This document shows positions 46,928 to 56,461 of a DNA stretch of 64,000 nucleotides, piece after piece. The DNA is taken from the NCBI RefSeq assembly GCF_000807855.2, contig NZ_JRYR02000002.1:1269429-1333428 (forward strand), given 5' to 3'. The position numbers and the translations under genes are program-made. The notes under the pieces were generated by a model that ran no database searches, had not been told where the DNA came from, and was given only the letters and a program-made list of their open reading frames with translations. The stretch's first letter is position 1. Each line of letters begins with the position of its first letter. Origin of the DNA: Flammeovirga pacifica (lineage in GTDB: Bacteria; Bacteroidota; Bacteroidia; Cytophagales; Flammeovirgaceae).

Positions 46928-49036
46928 CTATTTATATTCTAAAGTAAGTTGATCTACCCACAGTTCACTACCTAGATGTTTGTTGTCTCTAGGTTCTGTT
47001 TCTAATTCATCTTTTGATTTTGTGGTAGATTTAATATTGATCGTTAAGTGTGTGGCTTTCAACGGATGCGTATACTCCAATGATAAACTAAATGGAGTGT
47101 AAGTACCGGTATTATCACCATTTATAAATTCTTGATGATCAAGAATCGTTACATTACCTCCATCCCTATTTTCTACAGAGATTTCAATAATAAATTGATC
47201 CGATTGATAAGGTTGATATTTATAAAAACCATTAAAAGTAACAGGTCTAGACCCGAATGGAATTCCGTAAGTTCTAGTTTCAGCTTCAGAGGAAGCTATA
47301 TAATTATAAGTCCCTAAGAATAATTCAGCCGCAGCTCTTTTCTTCACAACACTTGAACCTCCTGCATTAGTATTGCCATATCCGTAACCTACCGTGTATA
47401 ATTTTGCAGCATAATTGCCCGACTTACTCGAACCATCCCTTAAAGTGGAGGATAATGAATTATAAGATTGTGTAAAACTTCCTCTATGTTCTGTCGTTTT
47501 TTCATTCACTGTAGCCCAAGGCGATCCAGTTGTTGCTTCCCAAGGGTGATGTTTGATCACTTCTTTAGCAAAGAATCCTGAACTTGCTACTTTTTCTAAA
47601 GCCCAATCTTCAAAATCACTATTTGGAATAGGCAAAGCAGCCTCTGTATTCACCGCTATTGCTGATGATTCGTTTAAGTTTTGAACTGCCTTAAACTCAT
47701 AAGCCACATCATCTTTCAAACCAGTAACCTGATAGGTAAGATCATTATCATTAATCACGTTCGGAGTGGTATTTTTTAACCAGACATCCCCTGCTTTTTC
47801 TTTATACCATAAAGCCACAAAATCAGGGTTTCCTTTTTCAACTTGTACATGTATGGTCCCTGAATAAGACCAAATTTCTTCTTCATTGATTTCCGTATGC
47901 AAAACTGCAGGGGCTACCTCCAAATGTATAAACCTTTCTACTTGAGGATGGAAATAATCTTCTATCAAAAAGGAGATTTGATATTCTTTAATTTGATTTT
48001 TATCCGCAGAAAAATATTTCAATCCATCAGTTAAATCTATACTTGCTGATGTACTTCCCAAGATCATATCAGAATAAAGAATTCCTTTCTCCTGAAGGAA
48101 TTCTTTATCTTCTGATGATAAATCACAAAAGTTGATTGTTTCGGGCCATCCTTTTTTAATCATATCAGGATCTTCAATTTTCATGATTAGCTGAATAAGA
48201 CCTGCGGGTACATCAAAAGACAATAATAAAGGAGCGGTATTCCCTTCTATTATCTGAATGGGTTGTTGTAAATCAACATCAGAATCCATCTCTGGATGGT
48301 CTATCTCTAACCAATCCTGCGGTATTGTAAATTGGATTTCTTTATATTCTGTTGATTCATCAACTTCAATATCAATAGAAGATTCTCCTTCTTGAGTATT
48401 GAATCTGAAAATAAAGTGATCTTTAGGCAGCACTTCATCTACTTGGTACGTAAACAAGACCTTATCTTGTCCTTCCTCATTTTTATTGTAGACTGTTACC
48501 GTTATTTTGTCTGCCGTAAAAAAACCACTTCTTGTTTCCTCATTATTAAATTCAAGTGATCCACTAGAATTTTGAATAACAGCATAAGCATGAGGAAAAA
48601 CTTCTGTAAATGCATCGGTAAATAAAGTAGAGACTTTAACATTAGACAAGCCACAGATTACTTTTACTTTTGTATTACTTAAATCATTAACAGAAAATGA
48701 ATTTTCTCCCTCATAGGTTGGGGCTTCAAAAGCTGCTTCTTTCATTTGAGAGGAAAATGCCCTCACTTTATAGGACCCTACAGTTAAATAAATCTTTTCA
48801 TCCATCTCTTCATACCTATCAAAAGAACGTATTATTTCATTTTGATCGTCGAGAATTTGAATTGTAAAGTTGTTGATAGAGAAATTTGATACATGTCTTT
48901 GACTACTCACATTTTCCTGAGCAATTGATAATGATACAGAACCCTCACGACTGTTAAGCCATTCTGTTTTTGTACAGGAAAAAATAAAAATAAGTAAGCC
49001 AAAAAGACACACTACTTTTTGGTTAATTTTCATCAT
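46928..49036 (-). CDS. DUF4493-domain lipoprotein with PCMD-like C-terminus (operon gene 1)
   Basis: 702 residues; lipobox FIFSC. DUF4493-like domain (about 28-230: SVSLSIAQENVSS, IIRSFDRYEEMDEKIYLTVG, YEGENSFSVNDLSNTKVKVI, NEETRSGFFTADKITVTVYN). An FnIII-like centre (VEKGNPDFVALWYKEKAGDV ... YEFKAVQN) follows, then a PCMD-like end (about 470-702: RAAAELFLGTYNYIASS, GIPFGSRPVTFNGFYKYQPY, GSELWVDQLTLEYK) more diverged than in genes 3 and 5. First gene of the operon. Likely a surface protein; activity unknown. Confidence 0.72.
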   Translation of the reverse strand: MMKINQKVVCLFGLLIFIFSCTKTEWLNSREGSVSLSIAQENVSSQRHVSNFSINNFTIQILDDQNEIIRSFDRYEEMDEKIYLTVGSYKVRAFSSQMKEAAFEAPTYEGENSFSVNDLSNTKVKVICGLSNVKVSTLFTDAFTEVFPHAYAVIQNSSGSLEFNNEETRSGFFTADKITVTVYNKNEEGQDKVLFTYQVDEVLPKDHFIFRFNTQEGESSIDIEVDESTEYKEIQFTIPQDWLEIDHPEMDSDVDLQQPIQIIEGNTAPLLLSFDVPAGLIQLIMKIEDPDMIKKGWPETINFCDLSSEDKEFLQEKGILYSDMILGSTSASIDLTDGLKYFSADKNQIKEYQISFLIEDYFHPQVERFIHLEVAPAVLHTEINEEEIWSYSGTIHVQVEKGNPDFVALWYKEKAGDVWLKNTTPNVINDNDLTYQVTGLKDDVAYEFKAVQNLNESSAIAVNTEAALPIPNSDFEDWALEKVASSGFFAKEVIKHHPWEATTGSPWATVNEKTTEHRGSFTQSYNSLSSTLRDGSSKSGNYAAKLYTVGYGYGNTNAGGSSVVKKRAAAELFLGTYNYIASSEAETRTYGIPFGSRPVTFNGFYKYQPYQSDQFIIEISVENRDGGNVTILDHQEFINGDNTGTYTPFSLSLEYTHPLKATHLTINIKSTTKSKDELETEPRDNKHLGSELWVDQLTLEYK

Positions 49037-49157
49037 AAAATAAGAATCTTTCGATTCGATTTACATCAAAAAAAAGGGGATTTATTAGTATTGATTAGGT
49101 TTATAATCCCTGTTGATGTTAGGTTTGATTGATAAGTAATTGATTTTATATTCTATT

Positions 49158-49193
49158 CAAAATTAAATGATTGCTTTATATTTCACTACCAAC
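49158..49193 (-). promoter_or_regulatory. Possible Bacteroidota promoter of the DUF4493/PCMD operon
   Basis: On the minus strand TAATTTTG (49165-49158) fits the -7 box TAnnTTTG, with TTGG about 23 bases upstream as a weak -33 box. It lies about 120 bases before the first operon gene. Seen by eye only. Confidence 0.35.
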
Positions 49194-49291
49194 TAATATT
49201 TTATTAACAAAAAAAAGCACACTCACAAATGTAAGTGTACTTTCAAAATAAATAATTTAACGACGGTGAGGAGAACCGCCAATTATCTGCA

Positions 49292-49858
49292 TTAACTATT
49301 TTCTACATTTTGTTCCGCTTTAGCCTTTTCTTTTAGGGCTTTCACGTATGCTTTTCTTTCTTTCTTTAGTTCTTTCCATTCTTTCCCTCTAACACAGTAT
49401 TCGTAATCAACACTTTTCATGGTACCTACTGCTTGTGACCAAGGCAAAGGCGTAACTAATAGGAACCAAGGATTTACTAAAACTCCGATAGTACCTGCAC
49501 CTACTGCAAAAGTTTGTGAGGTCCTCGATTTTTTATGTCTTTTTGTATTGTAATATTTTAGTACATCATCATCTAAATCTTGAATCTTAGCATATTCTTC
49601 CATAAAATCTGCTGTTTTATCGTAAGTTTCTAAAGATTCATATCGAACGTAAGCTATATCAGTTTTTAATATTTCAAATCTTTCCTTTTTTCTATAATAG
49701 ATAATGGTATTTTCGTCAGATTCTTTTTTTCCTTTTTTCCACTCTGATTTAGTTATTGACACCACTTCTCCATTATTAAGGTGGATGTTAATATTGTCTG
49801 CCTCAGTAGGAATAGAAATAGCAGAAATTATCGATTGTGCGATGATAGCAATTGGCAT
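49292..49858 (-). CDS. Protein of unknown function with a short hydrophobic segment
   Basis: 188 residues. The start MPIAIIAQSIISAISI may be a weak signal peptide. INIHLNNGEVVSITKSEWKK resembles the 'strand-Gly-strand' start of small envelope proteins. A hydrophobic stretch (TFAVGAGTIGVLVNPWFLLV) is followed by a highly charged Lys/Glu helix (WKELKKERKAYVKALKEK, AKAEQNVENS). No family recognised. Divergent from the AraC regulator at 49965. Confidence 0.5.
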   Translation of the reverse strand: MPIAIIAQSIISAISIPTEADNINIHLNNGEVVSITKSEWKKGKKESDENTIIYYRKKERFEILKTDIAYVRYESLETYDKTADFMEEYAKIQDLDDDVLKYYNTKRHKKSRTSQTFAVGAGTIGVLVNPWFLLVTPLPWSQAVGTMKSVDYEYCVRGKEWKELKKERKAYVKALKEKAKAEQNVENS

Positions 49859-49918
49859 AACTTAATGTATTTTGTTCTATTTGTAATTTGATAATGCAAT
49901 ATCATCGTTTTTTTTGCG

Positions 49919-49949
49919 TATTTTTGGTTACAAATAACCTATTTTTGGT
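49919..49949 (+). promoter_or_regulatory. Direct-repeat operator/promoter upstream of AraC gene
   Basis: TATTTTTGGT occurs at 49919-49928 and again at 49940-49949, exactly 21 bases (two helix turns) apart. Both copies also match the -7 box TAnnTTTG, the second with TTTG 23 bases before it. An autoregulatory AraC-type site is plausible. Confidence 0.45.
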
Positions 49950-49964
49950 CAAAAAACACATTTC

Positions 49965-50945
49965 ATGAATTCTCCTATCATAATAAAAGTAAAAGGTAAA
50001 TCAACCTCGTTAAATACCCTAGAACAAATTACAAGTAAGCTTGAGAATAAGAAGATAGAAGGTAAAAAGTTACATTATGAAGATGGGGACTATTATTTAT
50101 ATTCTGAAATATACGATGATTTACAACATTTTGAATTGGGTGTGACTAGTTCAAAGCTTGATTTTGATGTTATATTAGAAGAAGAAGAGGCCGATGATAA
50201 AATATTAATTCTTCGATTTTCGAAAGAATTAATACAACATGATCAAGAAAATGATCAAATTAAAGTCACCAATAAAAAGTCTTCTGGTGCAATGTTATTT
50301 TTTAATAATTACCAACTCAAAACATTGGTTCCAAAAGAACAAAAATTTCACCTTATCAATATCAGAATTCGTCTTAATGAAGTAAACAAAATCACACGCA
50401 ATAGATTCCCTGAGTTTGTGGAGGCAATGACCCAAAACAAACCTATCTTCTTCTATGAGTTATTAACGGCTGAAATGGAAGAACTAATAGAAAAAATATT
50501 TCAGGTACAGAATAATGAATTGGGTAGAATCGGTTTAAGTTTAGGTTATGGGATACAATTATTCACCCTATTTTTTATGCAATTAGAAAATCGTTGGAAA
50601 GGGAGTCAAGCTAAAACTTTATCCGTAGACACTCAGCTTATGTTGAGAATCCGAGATTATCTTATTGAACAAATTGATAAAAAGATAAGTATTGAGGAAG
50701 TTTGTGAACATTTTGGAGTAAGTCCTCAAAAATTAAGGAATCATTTTCGTTCTGCTTTTGGCTTTCCTCCCCATCAATTTGTTCAACATTATAGAATTAT
50801 CCATGCAAAAAAGATGTTGGCAGACCCTCAATATTCTTTAACTGATATTGCTTATGCTTTAGGTTACGCCAATCCTAATCACTTTTCGAAATCATTTAAA
50901 AAAGATGTCGGAATATCTCCTAAGAAATATAGGAAGTCTATATAA
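49965..50945 (+). CDS. AraC-family transcriptional regulator
   Basis: 326 residues, soluble. The N-terminal ~220 residues match no domain I recognise (IIIKVKGKSTSLNTLEQITS; QLKTLVPKEQKFHLINIRI). The C-terminal DNA-binding domain (about 225-326) has SIEEVCEHFGVSPQKLRNHF as first HTH and DIAYALGYANPNHFSKSF as second, then GISPKKYRKS. It is divergent from 49292 and ends against a small hairpin. Direct repeats at 49919-49949 suggest autoregulation. Confidence 0.85.
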   Translation: MNSPIIIKVKGKSTSLNTLEQITSKLENKKIEGKKLHYEDGDYYLYSEIYDDLQHFELGVTSSKLDFDVILEEEEADDKILILRFSKELIQHDQENDQIKVTNKKSSGAMLFFNNYQLKTLVPKEQKFHLINIRIRLNEVNKITRNRFPEFVEAMTQNKPIFFYELLTAEMEELIEKIFQVQNNELGRIGLSLGYGIQLFTLFFMQLENRWKGSQAKTLSVDTQLMLRIRDYLIEQIDKKISIEEVCEHFGVSPQKLRNHFRSAFGFPPHQFVQHYRIIHAKKMLADPQYSLTDIAYALGYANPNHFSKSFKKDVGISPKKYRKSI

Positions 50946-50953
50946 AACGATAA

Positions 50954-50973
50954 CCCTAGTACAAAAACTAGGG
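50954..50973. terminator. Weak terminator-like hairpin
   Basis: Stem CCCTAGT / ACTAGGG with a six-base loop between convergent genes; no long T-run. Confidence 0.5.
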
Positions 50974-51011
50974 CTAATGATAGCATTGAAATCATCAAGT
51001 TTAAATCTTTC

Positions 51012-51950
51012 TTATAAAACAAGAATTTTATGAGTTGATGATGTCGTACCATTCTTCACCTCAACAAATAAAACACCTTTTCCATAGTTCATAGGTATTT
51101 GTGCTAGATTAGATAAAATAGTTTCATCAAAATAAGTTCGTCCGCTAGAATCAAAAATTTTCACATTCATATGATGATATGTACTGACCACTTTTAAATT
51201 TTCTCCAAATGAAATAGGGTTAGGATAAACCACTACATTTTCTTCAGAAGCACTTCCCATTTTAACCCCAACTGGCCCTATATATTCCCACTTTTGATCA
51301 AAATCAATCTGTTTTAATCTATGATACACCACCCCTGAAACAGAAGGTACATCTTCATCTAAAAATTGATAATTTACTTTGGTATTAGAATTACCGGCTC
51401 CTTTAATTTGTGCAACAGTTTCCCAATTCATCATATCTAATGACCTTTCTATCTCAAATAACTCATTATTTTCCTCTGTTGCTGTTGACCATTTTAATTC
51501 AATATTTTTTCCTTTTTTTATTGATTTAAATGAGATAATAGTTACTGGTAGATCTTCAACTCCATAGCAACCCCTTTTTACATTATCGTATGTTTTATCA
51601 TTAATAATCACTCTTGCATTATTACTTTCTGTGCAAAGTCCTTTAGCATTATTAAGGTTGATCTTTACATTATGTAGTCGAACTGGATTATGAGTTAATG
51701 ATAAACTACTTCCTGCTTCAATATCAAATTCAACTCTGTCCATATCACCTCCTTTGAAAGTAAGCTTGCTGTTATTGATTATTTTAATTCTCGTATTGGC
51801 AAAATTTCCAGGGTGAACAGAATCATATTTAATAATAATATAATCACTTTCCAGATTAATAATTGGAACAAAGTCACCTAAATGCTCTTCATTAGATACA
51901 CATGATTGTAAAAAAATAACACATAGGATTAATAGTGGTAGATTTCTCAT
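51012..51950 (-). CDS. Lipobox-bearing protein with T9SS-like C-terminus, paralog 1
   Basis: 312 residues. The N-terminus has lipobox LQSC. About 25-135 is a beta-rich segment reminiscent of a short beta-helix (RIKIINNSKLTFKGGD, FDIEAGSSLSLTHNPVRLHN, VIINDKTYDNVKRGCYG). About 136-235 is the domain that often precedes T9SS tails (DLPVTIISFKSIKKGKNIEL, WSTATEENNELFEIERS, VYHRLKQIDFDQKWEYIGPV). The end (VVVYPNPISFGENLKVVST ... THKILVL) is a type A sorting domain. Paralogs lie at 52113 and 59027. Carrying both a lipid anchor signal and a T9SS tail is unusual. Confidence 0.75.
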   Translation of the reverse strand: MRNLPLLILCVIFLQSCVSNEEHLGDFVPIINLESDYIIIKYDSVHPGNFANTRIKIINNSKLTFKGGDMDRVEFDIEAGSSLSLTHNPVRLHNVKINLNNAKGLCTESNNARVIINDKTYDNVKRGCYGVEDLPVTIISFKSIKKGKNIELKWSTATEENNELFEIERSLDMMNWETVAQIKGAGNSNTKVNYQFLDEDVPSVSGVVYHRLKQIDFDQKWEYIGPVGVKMGSASEENVVVYPNPISFGENLKVVSTYHHMNVKIFDSSGRTYFDETILSNLAQIPMNYGKGVLFVEVKNGTTSSTHKILVL

Positions 51951-52043
51951 TTTTTAGTTTTTATCTTAAAAATTAGTTTTAGCATATTTTCTTAAGTAAA
52001 AGGGAAAGTAATCCTCCATTACCCTATTTAAGACATAAAAAAA

Positions 52044-52091
52044 CTCCTCATCCCTAACCATAATCTTAATAGTATGGTTAGGGATGAGGAG
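52044..52091 (-). terminator. Very long-stem terminator of paralog 2
   Basis: A perfect 19-bp inverted repeat (52044-52062 with 52073-52091; core CATCCCTAACCATA) around a 10-base loop, with an A-run at its left that gives a T-run on the minus strand. Confidence 0.9.
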
Positions 52092-52112
52092 AAGAAGAAG
52101 AATTAATGTTTA

Positions 52113-53042
52113 TTACTCAACAATCACTTTTTCAGTAATAGTACTAGATCCCGATTTGATTTCAACAATTAATAGCCCTGTACCAAAATACATTGGAATT
52201 GTTGCGAAATTGGATGAATGAGATCTTTCATAATGGATCCTTCCAATAGAGTCATAAATTTTAATATTCATGCTTTCAAAAGTAGTCGTAATATTTAAAT
52301 CATCACCAAAATTGACTGGATTAGGATACATAATTACTTCATCTTCTGCATGGTCTCCGTGCTTAACTGCAACAGGACCGAAATAGTTATTGTTACCATC
52401 TAAATCAATTTGATTTAATCTATGATAAACTACTCCATTTATATTTTTATAATCACTGTCCGTGTAATCGTATTCTAATTTTACATCTGAATTTCCTGCA
52501 GCTTGAACAGTGTCTAGGATATCCCAACTTTTTTGATCGTAAGATCTTTGAATTTCATAAATGTCAGAATTAGTTTCTGTGGCTGTAGCCCATTCTAGTA
52601 GTATATCTTCAGATACCAATTTTGAAGTAAAATAAATTAATTCTACCGGAAGGTCATCATCATCATAACATCCTGTCGCTATGTTAGTAAAAGTATTATC
52701 ATTGATAATTACTGAAATTCCTTGTGTAGCCACACAAAGTTGATCTTCTCCATGAAGAATAATTTGCATATCCCTCATGTCAGTAGTATTCGTAAAAGAT
52801 ATACTACTTCCTTCATCTACTTCAATTAAACATCTCAAAAAAGTACCCCCAGCAATGGTCAGTACACTATTAGAGGTTACTAAAATTTTTTCATCTACAA
52901 AAGTACCTCTCATCGTTTCATCTGAAGAGACAATTTTGGTATACGTTGATAAATCAATAGGTACGAAACCTGGAATATTATCAGAATTATTCGCACACGA
53001 TAATAACAAGCTAAAGAAAATAGCAGATAAGATGTATTTCAT
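52113..53042 (-). CDS. Lipobox-bearing protein with T9SS-like C-terminus, paralog 2
   Basis: 309 residues; lipobox LLLSC. Same plan as the gene at 51012: beta-rich middle (ILVTSNSVLTIAGGTFLRCL, FTNTTDMRDMQIILHGEDQL, SVIINDNTFTNIATGCYD), then DLPVELIYFTSKLVSEDILL, YEIQRSYDQKSWDILD, VVYHRLNQIDLDGNNNYFGP, and a T9SS-like end (VIMYPNPVNFGDDLNITTT ... TEKVIVE). It lies 162 bases upstream of paralog 1 on the same strand but is separated from it by the strong hairpin. Function unknown. Confidence 0.75.
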   Translation of the reverse strand: MKYILSAIFFSLLLSCANNSDNIPGFVPIDLSTYTKIVSSDETMRGTFVDEKILVTSNSVLTIAGGTFLRCLIEVDEGSSISFTNTTDMRDMQIILHGEDQLCVATQGISVIINDNTFTNIATGCYDDDDLPVELIYFTSKLVSEDILLEWATATETNSDIYEIQRSYDQKSWDILDTVQAAGNSDVKLEYDYTDSDYKNINGVVYHRLNQIDLDGNNNYFGPVAVKHGDHAEDEVIMYPNPVNFGDDLNITTTFESMNIKIYDSIGRIHYERSHSSNFATIPMYFGTGLLIVEIKSGSSTITEKVIVE

Positions 53043-53417
53043 CTATTAAGTCTTAGGTTAATAATAAAGAATTTTACGAACAAAGATATAACAATATACA
53101 ACAAATACTGAACTCTTCACAGCATAAATAATATTTAAAAAGTAAAATAATGCATTAAAATAATGGTCTTCGATTAATCATTAACATAAATCAATAAATA
53201 GAACACATTCAATCTCAAGTAGCTGTATATCAATAAATTAAACGTGCCAATTCATAAAAAGGCACGTTTCAATAAGTCTGATGTACTCATTTCTTACTTA
53301 ATGGTACGTTTAACACTTCATAATCTTGTAACATTGTAAAACCAGCTCGGGTAAAGTCCTTCAAATAGAAATTACCTGATTAGACTACTAATTATTTATT
53401 CACTTTTTTACATTGAA
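53043..53417. other. Divergent intergenic region with one orphan hairpin
   Basis: 375 bases between paralog 2 (-) and the alpha-amylase (+). A hairpin AAACGTGCC / GGCACGTTT (53240-53248 and 53261-53269) looks like a terminator but has no gene to end on either strand. It could be an RNA 3' end or a regulatory structure. Nothing else seen. Confidence 0.5.
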
Positions 53418-56309
53418 ATGAAAAAAAATTTACAACTTCATTCCGTCCTCTTAATGGGCGTTCTTCTACTAATGTCCTCTTTAAATGTATTTGCACAACA
53501 AGGAAATAGAAGCGATGTTCTTCTTCAAGGTTTCCATTGGGAAGCTGCGGATGCAACTAAAAAAGATTGGTGGCAAAATCTTAACTCTAAAGTGGGTGAA
53601 ATTTCTGATGCAGGATTTGATGCCATTTGGTTACCGCCTCCATCAGATGCTGGCGACAGAGCAGGTTATCTACCAAGAAAATGGTACGACCTTAATTCGA
53701 ATTATGGTACTGAAGCAGAACTAAGAACATTAGTTCAAAACCTTGGAAATAATAATATTCAAGCAATTGCTGATATTGTGATTAACCATAGAGTCGGTTC
53801 TACTGGGTGGGCCGATTTTACAGAGCCTTCTTTAGGTGGCTGTTCTTCTATTTGTTCTGATGATGAAGTCAATTGGAGTGAATACAGTACTGAAATAGGT
53901 GCTGCATGTGGAGACAACGATTCTGGAACACAATATGAAGCAGCAAGAGACCTTAATCATAATTCTTTAACCGTTCGTGATGAAATTAAAAAATGGATGA
54001 CTTGGTTAAAAAATGATGTAGGGTTTGACGGATGGAGATATGACTTTGTACATGGTTTCAACGCTTATTACTTTGCTGAATACAACAATCATACAAGTCC
54101 TTACATTTCGATTGGTGAACAATGGAAACCTTACAACGAAATTGTAGGTTGGTTAGATGGTGCTCAAAACACTTCTTCAGCTTTTGATTTTCCTTTGAAA
54201 TATACTTTACATGATGCTGTAAATGGAAACTATAATTATTTAAACGGTCTACCAAGTTTATTAGGAACAAGAGGTAGTCAGGCCGTTACATTTTTAGATA
54301 ATCATGATACAGAACCTGTACGTTCTGAGTATGGTAATAATTCATTCCCTAACAACCCATCAGATAATTCTCAGTTGTTACAAGGGTATGCTTATATCTT
54401 AACTCACCCAGGTGTTCCTGTAGTTTTTTATTCTCATTACTTCAATTACGGTATCAGTGATGCTCTAAAAGAGATGATTGCTATCCGTAAGGCAAATGGT
54501 ATTACTAATACAAGTTATGTGCAAGTTGAAGGAACAAATGATAACAACTACTACGCTGCGATTATTGATGATAAAGTAGCCATGAAAATTGGTGGTGGTA
54601 ATTGGTCACCTGGTGCAGGATGGAACATTAAAGTTTCAGGTCCTGGTTATGCTATTTGGGATAGAGGCAATGTAGTAACATTACCTACCCTAACACTAAA
54701 TACTCCTAGTGGTAATTTCCCTGGTGGATGTGCTAATGTAGCATTAACAACAACAAGTGGTGATATCTATTATACTACAAATGGAGATGTTCCAACAAGT
54801 AGTTCTACAAAATATACTGATGTGTTTGATGTGTGTGGGCAGGCTGGAGAAACAGTTGTGGTAAAAGCGGTGGCAATTGATCAAAACGGTTCTTCTGATG
54901 TAGTAGAAGGAAGATACACTTTCAATGAGGCCGCAAGCATGACTGTTTACTTTAAGCCATCCAATGCGGGTAATGCGAGTATTTATTTCTGGGGTGTTGT
55001 AGATGGTGATCAGACCACTACTTGGCCTGGTGAAACAATGCAAGCATCATCAACATATGAAGGATTTTACGAGTATACAATTAATGGATCTTGCACCAAT
55101 CTAATTTTATTAGAAAATGGCACTAAGATTACCGGTGATGAAGAAAATATTTGTGGTGATGTTTGGTACGATAACGGATGGATTTCTGAACCTCAACCTC
55201 CAACACCAGACACAGAAGCACCAAGCGTTTCTATTTCGCCTGATGGAGGAGAGTATCAAGATGAAGTACAAGTAAGTATTTCTGCTACTGATAATAGAGA
55301 TGCTGCTCCTACAGTATTCTATTCTATAAATGGAGGAGGAAACATTTCTGCTAATAACTCTGTATCATTAACATTAACAGAAGATGCCACTGTAACTTAT
55401 TATGCCGTTGATAATGCTGGTAATACTTCAGCTACGGGATCTGCTTCGTTTACAGTGACTCCTTCTCCAACTCCTGAAGGTGGATTTAAAGTATATGTTC
55501 AAGGATATAATCTGATTCATCATTGGGGAGCTCTTCCTATTGGTAGTGTATCAAGTACTGCTTGGCCAGGGGCAACTATGTCTACCGAAAACGGATGGTA
55601 TGTATATGAATTCCCTAAAGAGGTTACTTCTACCAATCTATTATTTCATGATGGAAATGGAAACAAAACGGAAGATATGACAAGAGATAAAGATGGTTGG
55701 TTTAAAGACGGTCAATGGTCTGATACTGCTCCTGTTACTCCCGAACCAGGCAATGGTTTAGTGATCCATTACAAATCTTCTTGGGGAAATAGTACACGCA
55801 TTCATTATTGGGGTGCTTCTAACGGTGCTGCTAGTAATTGGCCTGGTGAAGCAATGACAAGCGAAGGTAACGGATGGTATACCTATACTATTGATGGAGC
55901 CACTTCTTCGAATTTATTATTCCATAATGGTAGCGGCGGACAAACACCTGACCTGAATAGAAGTGGTGAGGGTTGGTACAAAGATGGACAATGGTACAAT
56001 ACAAATCCAGAAGGTTCGAGTAGTCGTCAGATAGGTGGATTAGGACAGATAGAAGAAAATCTAATGAACTTATATCCTACTCAAGTCACAGATGGATTTA
56101 CCTTAGATATTCAACTAAAATCACCTACTACAGTTCAAATGCAAGCTTTTGATATGAACGGACAACAAGTTCTTTCTCCAATACATAAAGCACTTACAAG
56201 TGGTGTTCATCAGCTAAAAGTGAACACACTAGGGTTATCGAATGGTATGTATATCATCAAAATCCAGACTGGAAACGAAATGGTTGTAAAACGAATTATT
56301 GTACAATAA
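53418..56309 (+). CDS. GH13 alpha-amylase with starch-binding repeats and T9SS sorting domain
   Basis: 963 residues; signal peptide ends at NVFAQ. The catalytic barrel begins VLLQGFHWEAA; the conserved regions are DIVINHR, GWRYDFVHG (nucleophile Asp209), GEQW (acid/base Glu234) and FLDNHDTE (Asp297). The short barrel and these sequences fit plant/archaeal-like alpha-amylases (GH13_6/7 type). Downstream come a chitobiase-C-terminal-like domain (about 430-505), a CBM26-like module (about 508-590, IYFWGVVDGD), an Ig-like domain, two more CBM26-like modules (about 688-770 with HHWGALPIG and 779-860 with HYWGASNG) and a T9SS tail (about 880-963). It hydrolyses starch or glycogen outside the cell. 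No maltose operon adjoins it. Confidence 0.92.
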   Translation: MKKNLQLHSVLLMGVLLLMSSLNVFAQQGNRSDVLLQGFHWEAADATKKDWWQNLNSKVGEISDAGFDAIWLPPPSDAGDRAGYLPRKWYDLNSNYGTEAELRTLVQNLGNNNIQAIADIVINHRVGSTGWADFTEPSLGGCSSICSDDEVNWSEYSTEIGAACGDNDSGTQYEAARDLNHNSLTVRDEIKKWMTWLKNDVGFDGWRYDFVHGFNAYYFAEYNNHTSPYISIGEQWKPYNEIVGWLDGAQNTSSAFDFPLKYTLHDAVNGNYNYLNGLPSLLGTRGSQAVTFLDNHDTEPVRSEYGNNSFPNNPSDNSQLLQGYAYILTHPGVPVVFYSHYFNYGISDALKEMIAIRKANGITNTSYVQVEGTNDNNYYAAIIDDKVAMKIGGGNWSPGAGWNIKVSGPGYAIWDRGNVVTLPTLTLNTPSGNFPGGCANVALTTTSGDIYYTTNGDVPTSSSTKYTDVFDVCGQAGETVVVKAVAIDQNGSSDVVEGRYTFNEAASMTVYFKPSNAGNASIYFWGVVDGDQTTTWPGETMQASSTYEGFYEYTINGSCTNLILLENGTKITGDEENICGDVWYDNGWISEPQPPTPDTEAPSVSISPDGGEYQDEVQVSISATDNRDAAPTVFYSINGGGNISANNSVSLTLTEDATVTYYAVDNAGNTSATGSASFTVTPSPTPEGGFKVYVQGYNLIHHWGALPIGSVSSTAWPGATMSTENGWYVYEFPKEVTSTNLLFHDGNGNKTEDMTRDKDGWFKDGQWSDTAPVTPEPGNGLVIHYKSSWGNSTRIHYWGASNGAASNWPGEAMTSEGNGWYTYTIDGATSSNLLFHNGSGGQTPDLNRSGEGWYKDGQWYNTNPEGSSSRQIGGLGQIEENLMNLYPTQVTDGFTLDIQLKSPTTVQMQAFDMNGQQVLSPIHKALTSGVHQLKVNTLGLSNGMYIIKIQTGNEMVVKRIIVQ

Positions 56310-56313
56310 AGAA

Positions 56314-56348
56314 AGTACACAAAAGTGTTTGTCTCACTTTTGTGTACT
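56314..56348 (+). terminator. Terminator-like hairpin after the amylase gene
   Basis: Perfect 14-bp stem AGTACACAAAAGTG / CACTTTTGTGTACT, but with only a weak T-run. Confidence 0.7.
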
Positions 56349-56412
56349 CTCAGTTATCCAATATAAAATGATAACTAACTACTAAAATTCACTTTCAAGT
56401 TTTTATCAAGGT

Positions 56413-56442
56413 AAAAACACCCTACTTATGTGGGGTGTTTTT
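56413..56442. terminator. Bidirectional terminator
   Basis: Stem AAAAACACCC / GGGTGTTTTT with T-runs on both strands, between convergent genes. Confidence 0.85.
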
Positions 56443-56461
56443 TTGTTTTAAAAGTTTACAC

